A stretch of DNA of 64,000 bases, taken from contig NZ_WIAQ01000003.1 of NCBI RefSeq assembly GCF_009466385.1, positions 62,001 to 126,000 of the forward strand. The letters run 5' to 3'. Shown piece by piece: positions 1 through 12,237 of the stretch. The notes beneath the pieces are model-generated. The model was not told where the DNA came from and made no database searches. It saw only the letters and a list, made by a program, of their open reading frames with translations. Each line of letters begins with the position of its first letter. The first letter of the stretch is position 1. The translations under genes and the position numbers were made by a program. Origin of the DNA: Peribacillus tepidiphilus (GTDB lineage Bacteria > Bacillota > Bacilli > Bacillales > DSM-1321).

Positions 1-2
1 TG

Positions 3-1253
<1,251 letters not shown>

Positions 1254-1260
1254 ATAATGA

Positions 1261-1299
1261 AAAGAAAAAGTTCCTTTATGAGGGGACTTTTTCTTTTCT
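1261..1299 (+). terminator. proS terminator
   Basis: A 14-bp stem (1261-1274 with 1283-1296, one G-U pair) followed by a short T-rich tail, eight bases after the proS stop. Confidence 0.85.
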
Positions 1300-1347
1300 C
1301 TAAATGAAATAACAAATGACCAACTTCTATATCAGTCATATGAATTA

Positions 1348-1356
1348 TGTTATAAT
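1348..1356 (+). promoter_or_regulatory. Extended -10 promoter for polC
   Basis: TGTTATAAT is a perfect TATAAT with the TGn extension, 59 bases before the polC start. No good -35 is seen at the expected distance, as is common for extended -10 promoters. Confidence 0.6.
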
Positions 1357-1414
1357 ACCACTGGCAAAAAGGTTATTAAAATAATTGGAAGGATCTTTAG
1401 AGGGAGGGTGAGAA

Positions 1415-4400
1415 ATGGAAGGAAATGCACAGCAAGGCAGGGAAAGATTTCATCTTTTATTACAGCAGCTACAACTAACAGAGGATCAGGTTGTTGCATA
1501 TTTTCAAAATGCTGAAATTGAAAAGCTGTTTATTGAGCGGCAAGCGAAAAAATGGCATTTTCAATTCCTGTTTGACCAAATTATTCCTTGCAATATTCAA
1601 ACTAGATTTTCATCTCAATTAATGAAGACATTTTCACATATCGCAAAGGTATCGTATACCATCAAAGTTCGTCATCCAAAAATTACAGAAGAACTAATAA
1701 AGGATTATTGGAAAAGCTGCCTTAGAGAGCTGGAAGGCGTTTCTCCTGCTTTACTTTCCCTTTTAAATCAACAGGAACCAAAGGTGATCGGACATAAAAT
1801 TATTGTTAAAGCGAGAAACGATGCTGAAGCTGGACAATTAAAAAGGAAGTACTCCGGCCTTTTATCCAATATTTATCAAATGTATGGTTTTCCACCATTA
1901 ACATTAGATGCAGAAGTATCTTCATCTGAAGAAGAATATCAGCAATTTTTACAGGAAAAAGAAAAGGAAGACCAAGAGAAGGCTTTTGCGGCACTTGTGG
2001 AAATGAATAAAAAAGAAGAGGATAAGAATCAAGATGATGCTGACATTCCTGAAGGACCGTTGAAAATCGGCTATACAATTAAGGATGACGCTGATTTCAG
2101 GAGACTAGACCAAATTATGGATGAAGAGCGCCGGGTTGCGATCGAAGGATATGTATTCGAAGCTGAAACAAAAGAATTGCGAAGCGGAAGAACTCTTCTT
2201 ACTTTCAAGATTACCGATTACACTAGTTCGATAATGGTTAAAATGTTTTCCCGTGACAAAGAAGATGCCGTCTTACTTTCACGTGTTAAAAAAGGAATGT
2301 GGCTAAGAGTTCAAGGAAGTATTCAAAATGATACATTTGTTCGTGACCTTGTCATGATTGCGAACGATATTAACGAAATTCAACCAGAAGGAAGAAAAGA
2401 CAAAGCAGAAGAAAAACGGGTAGAACTGCACCTTCATACACCTATGAGCCAAATGGATGCCGTAAGCTCCGTTTCAAGCCTTGTTGCCCAAGCCAAAAAA
2501 TGGGGGCATAAGGCGATTGCGATTACGGATCATGCTGTAGTGCAAGCATTTCCCGAAGCATATAGTGCTGGGAAGAAAAACGATATAAAAATCATTTATG
2601 GGGTAGAAGTTAATCTCGTTGATGACGGAGTGCCAATCGCTTATAATCCTGCACATCGGTTACTGGAGGAAGAGACATACGTTGTTTTTGACGTTGAGAC
2701 AACTGGTCTTTCAGCCGTATATGACACAATTATCGAATTAGCTGCGGTAAAAGTGAAAAACGGAGAGATTATAGATCGATTCGAATCGTTTGCAAACCCA
2801 CATCATCCTCTATCAGCAACTACCATTGAATTGACAGGTATTACAGATGATATGGTCAGAGACGCTCCAGAGGTAGAAGAAGTATTAAGAAAATTTAAGG
2901 AGTGGGTTGGAGATAGCATTTTAGTTGCCCACAACGCAAGCTTTGATATGGGCTTTCTCAATGTCGGCTATAGAAAAATCGGCTTTGAAAAAGCGGATAA
3001 TCCAGTTATTGACACCCTAGAGCTTGGAAGATTTTTATATCCTGAATTGAAGAACCATCGTCTCAATACTTTAGCGAAAAGATTTGATATTGAATTAACA
3101 CAACATCACCGCGCGATTTACGATGCAGAAGCAACAGGATATCTATTAATTAAAATGTTAAAAGATGCGAATGAAAAAGGAATCCTTTATCATGATCAAT
3201 TTAATGAGCATATGGGAGAAGGAAATGCATTCAAACGCTCCCGTCCGTACCATTGCATTTTACTTGCACAAAATGAAATAGGTTTAAAAAATATATTTAA
3301 ATTAGTTTCTTTCTCTCATATCGACTATTTTTACCGAGTCCCACGTGTACCGCGTTCAGTTTTGCAGCAGCACAGAGAAGGAATATTAGTCGGGTCGGCG
3401 TGCGACAAAGGTGAAGTTTTTGAGGGAATGATGCAAAAATCGTTTGATGAAGTGGAAGAAATTGCGCAATTTTATGATTATCTCGAAGTTCAGCCAAAAG
3501 CAGTATATTCCCATTTGATTGAATTAGAGTATGTCAGAGATGAGAAATCGCTAGAAGGGATTATTTCCAATATTGTCAAGCTCGGAAAAAAACTAAACAA
3601 GCCTGTTGTCGCTACAGGTAATGTCCACTATCTGGACCCTAATGATAAAATTTATCGAAAAATCCTCATCAGTTCACAAGGAGGAGCTAATCCATTAAAC
3701 CGCCATAAGCTCCCGGATGTCCATTTCAGAACAACTGATGAGATGCTCAAAGAGTTTTCTTTTCTAGGGGAAGAGACAGCGAAAGAAATCGTCGTTGAAA
3801 ATACGAATAAGGTTGCTGATATGATCGATTTCGTCAAGCCTATAAAAGATGATTTGTACACCCCTAGGATTGAAGGTGCCGATGAAGAAATACGAGAAAT
3901 GAGCTATAGCATGGCGAAGAAGATATATGGCGATCCTCTTCCTGAAATTGTTGAGGCAAGGCTTGAAAAGGAATTAAAAAGTATTATCGGTCATGGGTTT
4001 GCCGTTATTTATTTGATTTCTCATAAACTAGTGAAAAAATCCTTGGATGATGGGTATCTCGTAGGTTCACGTGGTTCTGTTGGGTCGTCATTTGTAGCGA
4101 CAATGACAGAAATTACTGAGGTCAATCCGCTTCCACCTCACTATGTTTGCCCTAGCTGTAAGCATTCAGAGTTTTTTAATGATGGTTCAGTGGGTTCTGG
4201 ATTCGACCTTCCGGATAAAGATTGTCCGAAATGTGGAGAGAGATACAAAAAAGATGGACACGATATTCCGTTTGAAACGTTCCTTGGGTTCAAAGGGGAC
4301 AAGGTTCCGGATATCGATTTGAACTTCTCTGGCGAATATCAACCGAGGGCACACAACTATACAAAGGTATTGTTTGGTGAGGATAATGTATACAGAGCCG

Positions 4401-5728
4401 GAACGATTGGTACTGTTGCAGATAAAACGGCCTATGGGTTTGTAAAAGGATACGCACAAGAAAATAATTTACATTTAAGAAGTGCAGAAATTGATCGTTT
4501 GTCAGCAGGATGTACAGGTGTCAAGAGAACAACGGGACAGCACCCAGGTGGTATTATCGTTGTACCGGATTATATGGAAATTTATGATTTCTCCCCGATC
4601 CAATACCCAGCTGATGACCAAAGCTCTGAATGGAGAACAACGCACTTTGATTTCCATTCGATCCATGATAATCTATTGAAGCTAGACATACTTGGACACG
4701 ATGATCCTACTGTAATCCGGATGCTGCAGGATTTGAGCGGCATTGATCCAAAAACGATCCCGACAGATGATCCAGAAGTGATGAAAATCTTCAGCGGGAC
4801 AGAATCATTAGGTGTAACAGAAGATCAGATCATGTGTAAAACTGGTACACTAGGCATTCCTGAGTTTGGAACTCGATTTGTTCGTCAAATGCTTGAGGAA
4901 ACTAAGCCAACAACATTTTCAGAGCTCGTGCAGATATCAGGACTTTCTCACGGGACAGACGTATGGCTTGGTAATGCACAAGAGCTTATCCAAAACAATA
5001 TATGTACACTTAGCGAGGTAATTGGATGTCGTGACGATATTATGGTGTACTTAATCTATCAAGGCCTTGAGCCTTCTCTTGCCTTTAAAATCATGGAGTC
5101 GGTGCGTAAAGGGAAAGGATTGACAGTTGAATTTGAGGAAGAAATGAGGAAGAATAATGTGCCTGAATGGTATATTGACTCATGCAAGAAGATCAAATAC
5201 ATGTTCCCGAAAGCACACGCAGCTGCCTATGTTTTAATGGCTGTCCGCATTGCCTATTTTAAGGTTCATCATCCGCTTTTATATTATGCAGCCTATTTTA
5301 CAGTGCGGGCTGAAGATTTTGATATAGAAGCGATGGTAAGAGGCTCTCAAGCGATACGGGCAAAAATCGAAGAAATAAATGCAAAGGGTTTAGATGCATC
5401 ACCAAAAGAGAAAAACACCTTAACAGTTCTTGAACTTGCTTTAGAAATGTGTGAGCGCGGATACAGTTTCAAAAAGGTAGATTTATATAAATCGTCCGCG
5501 ACGGAGTTTATTATTGAAGGCAACTCCCTGATTCCACCGTTCAACTCTTTGCCAGGTCTTGGTACGAACGCAGCTATAAATATTGTCAAAGCGAGAGAAG
5601 AGGGAGAGTTTTTATCGAAAGAAGACCTCCAAAAGAGAGGGAAAGTGTCTAAGACCATTCTAGAATATTTGGATAAGCAAGGATGTTTAGATACGCTTCC
5701 TGATCAAAATCAGCTTTCATTGTTTTAA
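1415..5728 (+). CDS. polC: DNA polymerase III PolC, alpha subunit with proofreading exonuclease
   Basis: Replicative DNA polymerase of low-GC Gram-positives, 1437 residues, the usual PolC length. Domain order: N-terminal domain, OB fold (about 225-330), PHP domain starting at [11 protein letters not shown] (about 338), a DEDDh 3'-5' exonuclease inserted in the PHP domain (FDVETTG near 425, [12 protein letters not shown] near 563), a four-cysteine zinc site (CPSC...CPKC, about 912-946), and the polymerase active site [10 protein letters not shown] near 964. The C-terminus QLSLF is a beta-clamp binding motif. ATG is preceded by GGGAGGG. Monocistronic by context, between proS and the rimP operon. 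Confidence 0.99.
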   Translation: MEGNAQQGRERFHLLLQQLQLTEDQVVAYFQNAEIEKLFIERQAKKWHFQFLFDQIIPCNIQTRFSSQLMKTFSHIAKVSYTIKVRHPKITEELIKDYWKSCLRELEGVSPALLSLLNQQEPKVIGHKIIVKARNDAEAGQLKRKYSGLLSNIYQMYGFPPLTLDAEVSSSEEEYQQFLQEKEKEDQEKAFAALVEMNKKEEDKNQDDADIPEGPLKIGYTIKDDADFRRLDQIMDEERRVAIEGYVFEAETKELRSGRTLLTFKITDYTSSIMVKMFSRDKEDAVLLSRVKKGMWLRVQGSIQNDTFVRDLVMIANDINEIQPEGRKDKAEEKRVELHLHTPMSQMDAVSSVSSLVAQAKKWGHKAIAITDHAVVQAFPEAYSAGKKNDIKIIYGVEVNLVDDGVPIAYNPAHRLLEEETYVVFDVETTGLSAVYDTIIELAAVKVKNGEIIDRFESFANPHHPLSATTIELTGITDDMVRDAPEVEEVLRKFKEWVGDSILVAHNASFDMGFLNVGYRKIGFEKADNPVIDTLELGRFLYPELKNHRLNTLAKRFDIELTQHHRAIYDAEATGYLLIKMLKDANEKGILYHDQFNEHMGEGNAFKRSRPYHCILLAQNEIGLKNIFKLVSFSHIDYFYRVPRVPRSVLQQHREGILVGSACDKGEVFEGMMQKSFDEVEEIAQFYDYLEVQPKAVYSHLIELEYVRDEKSLEGIISNIVKLGKKLNKPVVATGNVHYLDPNDKIYRKILISSQGGANPLNRHKLPDVHFRTTDEMLKEFSFLGEETAKEIVVENTNKVADMIDFVKPIKDDLYTPRIEGADEEIREMSYSMAKKIYGDPLPEIVEARLEKELKSIIGHGFAVIYLISHKLVKKSLDDGYLVGSRGSVGSSFVATMTEITEVNPLPPHYVCPSCKHSEFFNDGSVGSGFDLPDKDCPKCGERYKKDGHDIPFETFLGFKGDKVPDIDLNFSGEYQPRAHNYTKVLFGEDNVYRAGTIGTVADKTAYGFVKGYAQENNLHLRSAEIDRLSAGCTGVKRTTGQHPGGIIVVPDYMEIYDFSPIQYPADDQSSEWRTTHFDFHSIHDNLLKLDILGHDDPTVIRMLQDLSGIDPKTIPTDDPEVMKIFSGTESLGVTEDQIMCKTGTLGIPEFGTRFVRQMLEETKPTTFSELVQISGLSHGTDVWLGNAQELIQNNICTLSEVIGCRDDIMVYLIYQGLEPSLAFKIMESVRKGKGLTVEFEEEMRKNNVPEWYIDSCKKIKYMFPKAHAAAYVLMAVRIAYFKVHHPLLYYAAYFTVRAEDFDIEAMVRGSQAIRAKIEEINAKGLDASPKEKNTLTVLELALEMCERGYSFKKVDLYKSSATEFIIEGNSLIPPFNSLPGLGTNAAINIVKAREEGEFLSKEDLQKRGKVSKTILEYLDKQGCLDTLPDQNQLSLF

Positions 5729-5767
5729 TCTTTCAAGCATCTGAAAAATGGTTATATGACGGGGCAT

Positions 5768-5796
5768 TTGCATAATTCATGAACTTATGATATATT
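5768..5796 (+). promoter_or_regulatory. SigA-type promoter of the rimP-nusA-infB operon
   Basis: TTGCAT, 17-bp spacer, TATATT with TGA directly before the -10 (extended -10). It lies about 140 bases upstream of rimP and starts a leader that contains the 5828-5849 hairpin. Confidence 0.78.
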
Positions 5797-5827
5797 GTTA
5801 AAAGAATTACTAAGATAAAGCAGAGGC

Positions 5828-5849
5828 AAGAGTGGGGAAACCCACTCTT
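5828..5849 (+). promoter_or_regulatory. rimP leader hairpin with GAAA tetraloop
   Basis: A perfect 9-bp stem, AAGAGTGGG paired with CCCACTCTT, closed by a GAAA (GNRA) tetraloop. Only three T residues follow, so it is a weak terminator at best; a structured leader element or RNA stability hairpin is as likely. Confidence 0.6.
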
Positions 5850-5932
5850 TCGTATTGTATCCGAACATTTTTACCATGCTAAAAATAATACGTGTATCAT
5901 TACATAAAATGCCGAATGCTAGGAGGGAACAT

Positions 5933-6406
5933 ATGAGCAAAAAAGTTACCGAGCTTGTCGAGGAGCTTGTAACGCCAATCTTAGAAGAACTAAATTTAGA
6001 ATTAGTTGATGTTGAATACGTAAAAGAAGGAAAAAGCTGGTTTCTTCGTGTTTTTATTGATAAGGATACAGGCGTGGATATTGATGAATGTGGTCAAGTA
6101 AGTGAGAGACTAAGTGAAAAACTTGATGAAATGGACCCGATCACTCATAACTATTTCTTAGAGGTTTCTTCTCCTGGAGCTGAAAGGCCTTTGAAAAAGG
6201 AGAAAGACTTTCAAAAAGCAGTAGGGAAAAACGTCTATGTGAAAACCTACGAGCCGATTTTGGACAGTAAAGAATTCGAGGGAATCCTGAAAGAATACAC
6301 AGGGGATTCGCTCATAATTGAAGTGAAAATAAAAACCCGTAAGAAAGAAATTACAATTCCTTTTGAAAAGGTTGCTAAAGCGAGACTCGCGGTTACATTT
6401 ACTTAA
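5933..6406 (+). CDS. rimP: Ribosome maturation factor RimP
   Basis: Assists 30S subunit maturation. The start at 5933 ([12 protein letters not shown]) is preferred over upstream ATGs in frame because AGGAGG lies at 5921-5926 and the product is then 157 residues, the normal family size. It carries the family-typical [20 protein letters not shown] and [13 protein letters not shown] segments (alpha/beta N-terminal and SH3-like C-terminal domains). First gene of the nusA-infB operon, as in most bacteria. Confidence 0.96.
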   Translation: MSKKVTELVEELVTPILEELNLELVDVEYVKEGKSWFLRVFIDKDTGVDIDECGQVSERLSEKLDEMDPITHNYFLEVSSPGAERPLKKEKDFQKAVGKNVYVKTYEPILDSKEFEGILKEYTGDSLIIEVKIKTRKKEITIPFEKVAKARLAVTFT

Positions 6407-6490
6407 ATTTAGCAAATAAAATCAATGTATGGAATAATCAATTCCATGAATTAATAATGGAATTTGATGTAAAGAAGGGGGATTTTACCA

Positions 6491-7624
6491 ATGAGCAGCG
6501 AATTATTAGATGCTCTTAACCATTTGGAAAAAGAAAAAGGCATTTCACGAGAAGTATTGTTGGAAGCGATTGAAGCAGCTTTGATTTCTGCTTATCGGAA
6601 AAATTTTAATCAAGCTCAAAATGTCCGCATTGACTTGAATCTAGATAAGGGAACGATGAGAGTTTTTGCAAGAAAAGAAGTGGTGGAAGAAGTTTTTGAT
6701 CCGCGTCTTGAAATTTCATTAGAGGATGCTAGACGGATCAATCCGAACTATCAGGTTGAAGATGTTGTGGAATTAGAAGTGACACCACGAGACTTCGGAC
6801 GCATTGCTGCTCAAACGGCTAAGCAAGTTGTCACCCAACGTGTACGCGAAGCAGAGAGAGGTATTATCTATTCCGAGTTCATTGACCGGGAAGAAGATAT
6901 AATGAATGGAATTGTCCAAAGGATCGACTCTCGCTATATTTATATTAGCTTAGGGAAAATTGAAGCGCTTCTCCCAACAAGTGAGCAAATGCCTAATGAG
7001 CAATACAAGCCACATGATAGAATAAAAGTGTATATTACAAAAGTTGAGAAAACACAAAAAGGTCCTCAAATCTTTGTATCTAGAACACATCCTGGACTAT
7101 TAAAGAGACTTTTTGAAAACGAAGTTCCGGAAATTTATGACGGAACTGTTGAAATTAAATCAGTAGCACGTGAAGCGGGTGATCGCTCAAAAATCTCCGT
7201 TCACTCCGATAACCCTGAAGTGGATCCGGTAGGTTCTTGCGTTGGACCAAAAGGACAGCGTGTTCAAGTGATCGTAAATGAATTAAAAGGTGAAAAAATC
7301 GATATCGTGAAATGGTCAGATGATCCGGTTGTATTTGTCGCAAATGCATTAAGTCCTTCTAAAGTACTGGATGTCATTGTTCACGAGGAAGAAAAAGCAA
7401 CTACCGTCATCGTACCGGATTACCAGCTTTCGCTTGCTATCGGAAAACGCGGTCAAAATGCTCGCCTAGCTGCTAAGCTTACTGGATGGAAAATTGACAT
7501 AAAGAGTGAAACAGATGCTAGAGAAGCAGGTATTTACCCAAGAGATGAAGACCCATTATTAACAAGTGCTAGCATACAAAATGAGGACTCCTATGATCCA
7601 GATTTTGAAGATGAGAATGAATAA
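6491..7624 (+). CDS. nusA: Transcription termination/antitermination factor NusA
   Basis: Binds RNA polymerase and nascent RNA, modulating pausing, termination and antitermination. 377 residues, the short Gram-positive form without the C-terminal acidic repeats of E. coli NusA. N-terminal RNAP-binding domain (1-125), S1 domain (about 135-200), and two KH domains with VGPKGQR near 251 and IGKRGQNA near 317. An acidic tail ends the protein. Start ATG has AAGAAGGGGGAT upstream. Confidence 0.98.
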   Translation: MSSELLDALNHLEKEKGISREVLLEAIEAALISAYRKNFNQAQNVRIDLNLDKGTMRVFARKEVVEEVFDPRLEISLEDARRINPNYQVEDVVELEVTPRDFGRIAAQTAKQVVTQRVREAERGIIYSEFIDREEDIMNGIVQRIDSRYIYISLGKIEALLPTSEQMPNEQYKPHDRIKVYITKVEKTQKGPQIFVSRTHPGLLKRLFENEVPEIYDGTVEIKSVAREAGDRSKISVHSDNPEVDPVGSCVGPKGQRVQVIVNELKGEKIDIVKWSDDPVVFVANALSPSKVLDVIVHEEEKATTVIVPDYQLSLAIGKRGQNARLAAKLTGWKIDIKSETDAREAGIYPRDEDPLLTSASIQNEDSYDPDFEDENE

Positions 7625-7641
7625 TTTGAGGTGAATCTAAA

Positions 7642-7926
7642 ATGACAAGCCGAAAAAAAATTCCTCTTCGAAAATGTGTTGCAACTGGTGAGATGAAACC
7701 GAAAAAAGAGATGATCCGCATTGTCCGTTCGAAAGAAGGAGAGGTCTCTATTGATTTGACAGGAAAAAAATCTGGCAGAGGGGCCTATTTATCTCTTGAT
7801 AAAGAAGCCATTATGACAGCTAAGAAAAAAGATATATTAAAAAGACATTTAGAAGCTGAAATCGACCCATCTCTTTATGATGAATTGCTTCAGTTAGTAG
7901 ATAAGGAGAAACATTCTACACAATGA
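7642..7926 (+). CDS. rnpM: RNase P modulator RnpM (YlxR family)
   Basis: A 94-residue basic protein of the YlxR family. The diagnostic features are [20 protein letters not shown] at the start and the GRGAYLS motif near residue 50. The B. subtilis homologue binds RNase P RNA and modulates its activity in vitro (established knowledge). It sits 17 bases after nusA and overlaps ylxQ by ATGA, so translation is probably coupled. Confidence 0.93.
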   Translation: MTSRKKIPLRKCVATGEMKPKKEMIRIVRSKEGEVSIDLTGKKSGRGAYLSLDKEAIMTAKKKDILKRHLEAEIDPSLYDELLQLVDKEKHSTQ

Positions 7927-8225
7927 AACAGCCACAGTGGATGTCTTTATTAGGTTTAGCAAATCGGGCACGTAAGTTGATATCCGGAGAAGAATTAGTC
8001 ATTAAAGAAGTACGGAATCAAAATGCTAAGCTAGTTGTTCTCTCACAAGATGCTTCAGCAAACACTGAAAAAAAAATTACAGATAAGTGCAGCTACTATG
8101 GGGTTCCCGTCGTTAGAGTCGAGAGCAGGGAACTTCTGGGTCATGCAATTGGAAAAGATGCACGTGTTGTAATAGCTGTACTAGATGATGGTTTCGCAAA
8201 AAAACTTCGAACGTTGCTCGATTAA
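7923..8225 (+). CDS. ylxQ: L7Ae-family RNA-binding protein YlxQ
   Basis: A 100-residue L7Ae/L30e/S12e-fold protein of the k-turn-binding family. Recognised by [18 protein letters not shown] at the N-terminus and the [10 protein letters not shown]...[12 protein letters not shown] core. The start ATG overlaps the rnpM stop (ATGA). Its exact role is not established; k-turn RNA binding is inferred from the fold and its ribosome-biogenesis operon. Confidence 0.92.
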   Translation: MKQPQWMSLLGLANRARKLISGEELVIKEVRNQNAKLVVLSQDASANTEKKITDKCSYYGVPVVRVESRELLGHAIGKDARVVIAVLDDGFAKKLRTLLD

Positions 8226-8244
8226 ATATTACGGGGGTGAACGT

Positions 8245-10473
8245 ATGACGAAGATACGTGTTTATGAATATGCGAAGAAACATAACGTTTCAAGTAAAGT
8301 AATAATCAATAAGTTGAAAGAAATGAACATAGAGGTAAGCAATCATATGGCAGCAATAGATCAAAATACGGTTCAGAAGCTTGAAGAGGCTCTAACACCA
8401 ATAAAAGAAAATAAATCTACACAGAATAACGAGAAAAAACAAGAAGGTACCAAGCCTGTAAAACCTGCTGCAAATGCTCCTTCTATTGATCCTGATAAAA
8501 AAGTCAGCAAATATGATGATGCACTTGATGACACCTCTGCAAACAAGCAAAAACTGAAGAAAAAAGTTGTAAATAAGCCTGGAAACAGCAAAAAATTTGT
8601 CCAGGAAAATCAAACAAAAGAATCTAAAGTCTTTAAAAATAAAAATCAAAAAAATAAAAACAATAAGCAAAAGCCTGTTCAGCAGCATCAGCAGCAACCA
8701 AAGAAAAAGGAAAAAGAGCTTCCAGCTAAGATTACTTTTTCTGAGTCATTGACAGTTGCTGAATTGGCAAAAAAATTGCACCGTGAGCCATCTGAAATTA
8801 TCAAAAAGCTGTTCTTGCTAGGAATCGTGGCTACGATCAACCAGACACTTGATAAAGATGCGATCGAGCTTATTGCAAGTGAATACGGTGTTGAAGTAGA
8901 AGAAGAAATCAAAATTGATATCACAGATTTAGAAGCCTATATTACACCAGACTCAGAAGAAGACCTAGTAGAACGTCCACCCGTTGTTACGATTATGGGA
9001 CACGTTGACCATGGAAAAACCACCTTGCTTGACAAGATTCGCAATACGAAGGTTACAGAAGGTGAAGCAGGGGGAATCACGCAGCATATCGGTGCTTATC
9101 AAGTTGAAGTAAATGGCAAGAAAATTACATTCCTAGACACACCTGGTCACGCAGCATTTACGACAATGCGTGCTCGTGGTGCGCAGGTAACGGATATTAC
9201 GATTCTTGTCGTTGCAGCGGATGACGGGGTTATGCCTCAAACTGTCGAAGCGATTAACCACGCTAAAGCTGCAGAGGTTCCAATTATAGTGGCGGTTAAC
9301 AAAATGGATAAGCCAACTGCTAACCCTGATCGTGTAATGCAGGAACTGACTGAACATGGATTAGTTCCAGAGGCATGGGGCGGAGATACAATTTTCGTTC
9401 CGATCTCAGCTATTCGAGGAGAAGGCATAGATGAACTACTTGAAATGATTCTGCTTGTGAGTGAAGTAGAAGAATATAAAGCCAATCCGAAAAGAAGAGC
9501 AATCGGTACAGTTATTGAGGCTCAGCTTGATAAGGGCCGCGGATCTGTTGCCACTCTTTTAGTACAAAATGGGACACTCAGAGTTGGTGATCCTATCGTT
9601 GTAGGTAATACGTACGGACGTGTTCGTGCAATGGTTAATGATCTCGGACGTCGTGTTAAGGAAGCAGGCCCATCAACTCCGGTTGAAATCACAGGATTAA
9701 ATGATGTACCTCAAGCTGGAGATCGATTTGTTGTATTTGAAGATGAGAAAACAGCTCGTCAAGTTGGAGAAGCTCGGGCACAGCAACAAATTCAATCTCA
9801 ACGCAGAGAAAGCTCTCGCGTAACGCTAGATAACTTATTCGAGCAAATGAAGCAAGGGGAAGTAAAGGAACTGAATATCATCTTAAAAGCAGACGTACAA
9901 GGTTCTGCAGAAGCACTTGCTGCATCCTTGCAAAAAATCGAGGTAGAAGGCGTAAAAGTTAAGATCATTCACAGCGGTGTTGGAGCAATTACAGAGTATG
10001 ACATTATGCTGGCAACTGCTTCCAATGCAATTGTAATTGGATTTAACGTACGTCCTGATGTAAATGCTAAGCGTGCAGCCGAATCTGAAAATGTGGATGT
10101 TCGTTTACACAGAATCATTTACAAGGTAATCGAAGAAATTGAAGCTGCAATGAAGGGTATGCTTGATCCAGAATATGAAGAAAAAATCATTGGCCAAGCA
10201 GAAGTCCGTACGACATTTAAAGTTTCCAAAGTCGGTACAATTGCAGGTTCTTATGTTACAGATGGAAAAATTACACGCGACAGTGGAATTCGTTTAATTC
10301 GTCAAGGTGTTGTTGTATTTGAAGGCGAAATTGACGCCCTTAAACGCTTCAAAGATGATGTAAAAGAAGTTTCTCAAGGTTATGAATGTGGGATTACAAT
10401 TAAAAATTACAATGACATTAAAGAAGGCGATATCATTGAAGCTTATGTCATGGAGGAAATTGAGCGTAAATGA
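8245..10473 (+). CDS. infB: Translation initiation factor IF-2
   Basis: GTPase that places fMet-tRNA on the ribosome. The start at 8245 ([18 protein letters not shown]) has GGGGGTGA upstream; an upstream ATG at 8185 lies inside ylxQ and is rejected. 742 residues. N-terminal IF2N domain, then a low-complexity Lys/Gln/Asn-rich linker (about residues 50-160), a second IF2N segment, and the G domain: G1 GHVDHGKT at 252-259, DTPGH, NKMD. The C-terminal domains II-IV end in YVMEEIERK. Overlaps ylxP by ATGA. Confidence 0.99.
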   Translation: MTKIRVYEYAKKHNVSSKVIINKLKEMNIEVSNHMAAIDQNTVQKLEEALTPIKENKSTQNNEKKQEGTKPVKPAANAPSIDPDKKVSKYDDALDDTSANKQKLKKKVVNKPGNSKKFVQENQTKESKVFKNKNQKNKNNKQKPVQQHQQQPKKKEKELPAKITFSESLTVAELAKKLHREPSEIIKKLFLLGIVATINQTLDKDAIELIASEYGVEVEEEIKIDITDLEAYITPDSEEDLVERPPVVTIMGHVDHGKTTLLDKIRNTKVTEGEAGGITQHIGAYQVEVNGKKITFLDTPGHAAFTTMRARGAQVTDITILVVAADDGVMPQTVEAINHAKAAEVPIIVAVNKMDKPTANPDRVMQELTEHGLVPEAWGGDTIFVPISAIRGEGIDELLEMILLVSEVEEYKANPKRRAIGTVIEAQLDKGRGSVATLLVQNGTLRVGDPIVVGNTYGRVRAMVNDLGRRVKEAGPSTPVEITGLNDVPQAGDRFVVFEDEKTARQVGEARAQQQIQSQRRESSRVTLDNLFEQMKQGEVKELNIILKADVQGSAEALAASLQKIEVEGVKVKIIHSGVGAITEYDIMLATASNAIVIGFNVRPDVNAKRAAESENVDVRLHRIIYKVIEEIEAAMKGMLDPEYEEKIIGQAEVRTTFKVSKVGTIAGSYVTDGKITRDSGIRLIRQGVVVFEGEIDALKRFKDDVKEVSQGYECGITIKNYNDIKEGDIIEAYVMEEIERK

Positions 10474-10748
10474 TCGGTTACGCCGAATTTGAGTGTGTAA
10501 TACATGATGCACAATCCTTGAAAGACAAAAGAGCCGTGCTTCAACGAGTGTTGACACGGCTTAAGCAAAAATATAATGTTTCAGTGGCCGAAGTTGATTT
10601 TCAAGATGTATGGCAGCGTACGAAACTTGCAGTCGTTACTGTTTCATCTTCAAAGATTTCATCTGAAAAAGAATTGCAGAACGCGTTAAGCTATGTGGAT
10701 TCATTCCCAGAAATTGAACGCACGATCACAGAAATAGAATGGCTATAA
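10470..10748 (+). CDS. ylxP: YlxP family protein (DUF503)
   Basis: A 92-residue DUF503 protein, always found next to infB/rbfA in Firmicutes. Motifs seen: [16 protein letters not shown] and [16 protein letters not shown]. It starts on the ATGA shared with the infB stop. A role in late 30S assembly has been suggested from its neighbours; the sequence shows no catalytic motif. Confidence 0.92.
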   Translation: MIGYAEFECVIHDAQSLKDKRAVLQRVLTRLKQKYNVSVAEVDFQDVWQRTKLAVVTVSSSKISSEKELQNALSYVDSFPEIERTITEIEWL

Positions 10749-10764
10749 ATAACGAGGTGATGAT

Positions 10765-11136
10765 ATGAGCCTTCGTGCAAATCGTGTTGGTGAACAAATG
10801 AAGAAGGAACTAACTGATATTATCGGAAGAAAAATAAAAGATCCGAGAATTGGTTTTGTGACTGTTACAGATGTAAGAGTAACAGGTGATCTCCAACAGG
10901 CAACTGTTTATATTTCCGTATTGGGAAATGAAGAACAAAAGCAAAACACTCTTATTGGTTTAGCAAAGGCAAAGGGTTTTATCCGTTCTGAAATTGGACA
11001 AAGAATTCGTTTAAGAAAAACACCAGAAATTTCTTTCGAATTTGATGAGTCTATCGATTATGGAAACCGAATCGAAACCCTTCTTCACCAATTAAATTTA
11101 GAAAAAGAAGAAAAAAATTCAAATAACGAAGAATAG
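10765..11136 (+). CDS. rbfA: 30S ribosome-binding factor RbfA
   Basis: A 123-residue KH-fold factor for 16S rRNA 5' end maturation and cold adaptation. Family signatures are [37 protein letters not shown] and the final [22 protein letters not shown] is preceded by GAGGTGATG. The gene ends in an acidic/Asn-rich tail. A long hairpin element separates it from truB within what is otherwise one operon. Confidence 0.97.
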   Translation: MSLRANRVGEQMKKELTDIIGRKIKDPRIGFVTVTDVRVTGDLQQATVYISVLGNEEQKQNTLIGLAKAKGFIRSEIGQRIRLRKTPEISFEFDESIDYGNRIETLLHQLNLEKEEKNSNNEE

Positions 11137-11142
11137 TAAAGG

Positions 11143-11238
11143 AGCTGACTCTCTACGTGTCGACCCCCTTTGCCAATGAGAATCTACTTGGATGTCCATT
11201 GGTTGTGAAGGGAGCCAGACTCAGGGTAGAGGTCAGCT
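11143..11238 (+). repeat. Nested long hairpin element between rbfA and truB
   Basis: Outer arms 11143-11156 and 11226-11238 pair over 13 bp with one bulged T (AGCTGAC-CTCTAC type). Inside, CCCTT (11166-11170) pairs with AAGGG (11208-11212) and CCAATG (11173-11178) with CATTGG (11197-11202). A T-run follows. It resembles three other elements in the window (21690, 38553, 62111) and could be a partial terminator inside the operon or a small dispersed repeat. Confidence 0.55.
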
Positions 11239-11287
11239 TTTCTTGTGTAAGAAACGGGTTTCTGTCTTAGGAGGAGATTTTTAGAAA

Positions 11288-12202
11288 ATGGAAGGTATTC
11301 TGCCGCTGTATAAACCAAAAGGATTAACCTCGCATGATTGCGTTTTTAAAGTCAGAAAAATTTTCAAAACGAAAAAGGTCGGCCACACTGGGACGCTTGA
11401 CCCGGAAGTGACAGGTGTGCTTCCAATTTGCATTGGTCGTGCAACCAAAATTGCTGAATACATAACCGACGCCGGGAAGGCGTATGAGGGAGAAGTTACG
11501 ATTGGATACTCAACGACTACAGAAGATGCAACCGGGGAAATAGTTGAAGAAAAAGATCTTACACGTTCATTTTCTAGAGAAGAAATCGTCTCGATTTTGG
11601 ATTCTTTTAAAGGGACCATCCAGCAAACCCCCCCGATGTATTCTGCAGTGAAGGTAAAAGGTAAGAAACTATACGAATATGCAAGGGCAGGAATCGAGGT
11701 TGAACGTCCTACGCGAAATGTGACCATCTATGATATTGAGCTTCTTGATGATCGTCAGATGTTTGAAGGGAAAAACATTTCCTTTAGGTTTCGTGTTAAA
11801 TGTTCAAAAGGTACTTACATCAGAACTTTGGCGGTGATGATAGGGGAAGCGCTCGGCTATCCAGCGCATATGTCTGATTTGATTCGGACGGAATCCGCTT
11901 CATTCCACTTACAGGATTGTGTCACCTTTGAGCAGTTAGAGGAATTGAAGAACCAAGAAAGACTTTCTGAAGTGCTGTTGCCACTTGAAAACGGTTTATC
12001 TCATTTGCCGAAATTTGAAATTAATGATAAAGTAGCAGAGAAAGTAAAGAACGGAGCAGTGTTAGAAAAGCCCATTGCTGATATGTTTCAATCAGAGGAG
12101 CCTTTTGTCTTGATCTGGAATGGGCTGGCGCTTGCGATCTATCAGGTTCATCCTACAAAACCTGAATATATTAAGCCTGTCAAAGTTTTGCGTAACGAAT
12201 GA
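11288..12202 (+). CDS. truB: tRNA pseudouridine-55 synthase TruB
   Basis: Converts U55 of the T-loop to pseudouridine in all tRNAs. 304 residues. The catalytic motif GHTGTLDPEVTGVLP places the nucleophile at Asp38; KPKGLTSHD and CSKGTYIRTLA are further TruB signatures. Strong AGGAGGAG site upstream of ATG. Followed after 35 bases by ribF, the usual pairing. Confidence 0.98.
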   Translation: MEGILPLYKPKGLTSHDCVFKVRKIFKTKKVGHTGTLDPEVTGVLPICIGRATKIAEYITDAGKAYEGEVTIGYSTTTEDATGEIVEEKDLTRSFSREEIVSILDSFKGTIQQTPPMYSAVKVKGKKLYEYARAGIEVERPTRNVTIYDIELLDDRQMFEGKNISFRFRVKCSKGTYIRTLAVMIGEALGYPAHMSDLIRTESASFHLQDCVTFEQLEELKNQERLSEVLLPLENGLSHLPKFEINDKVAEKVKNGAVLEKPIADMFQSEEPFVLIWNGLALAIYQVHPTKPEYIKPVKVLRNE

Positions 12203-12237
12203 GATCATACAGGCATAAATGAAAGAGGAGAAATAAA

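Noticed and set aside
5855-5932. N-terminal extension of rimP from 5855
   Set aside because: The extension overlaps the leader region, lacks a ribosome binding site, and makes the protein longer than the family; AGGAGG sits before 5933.
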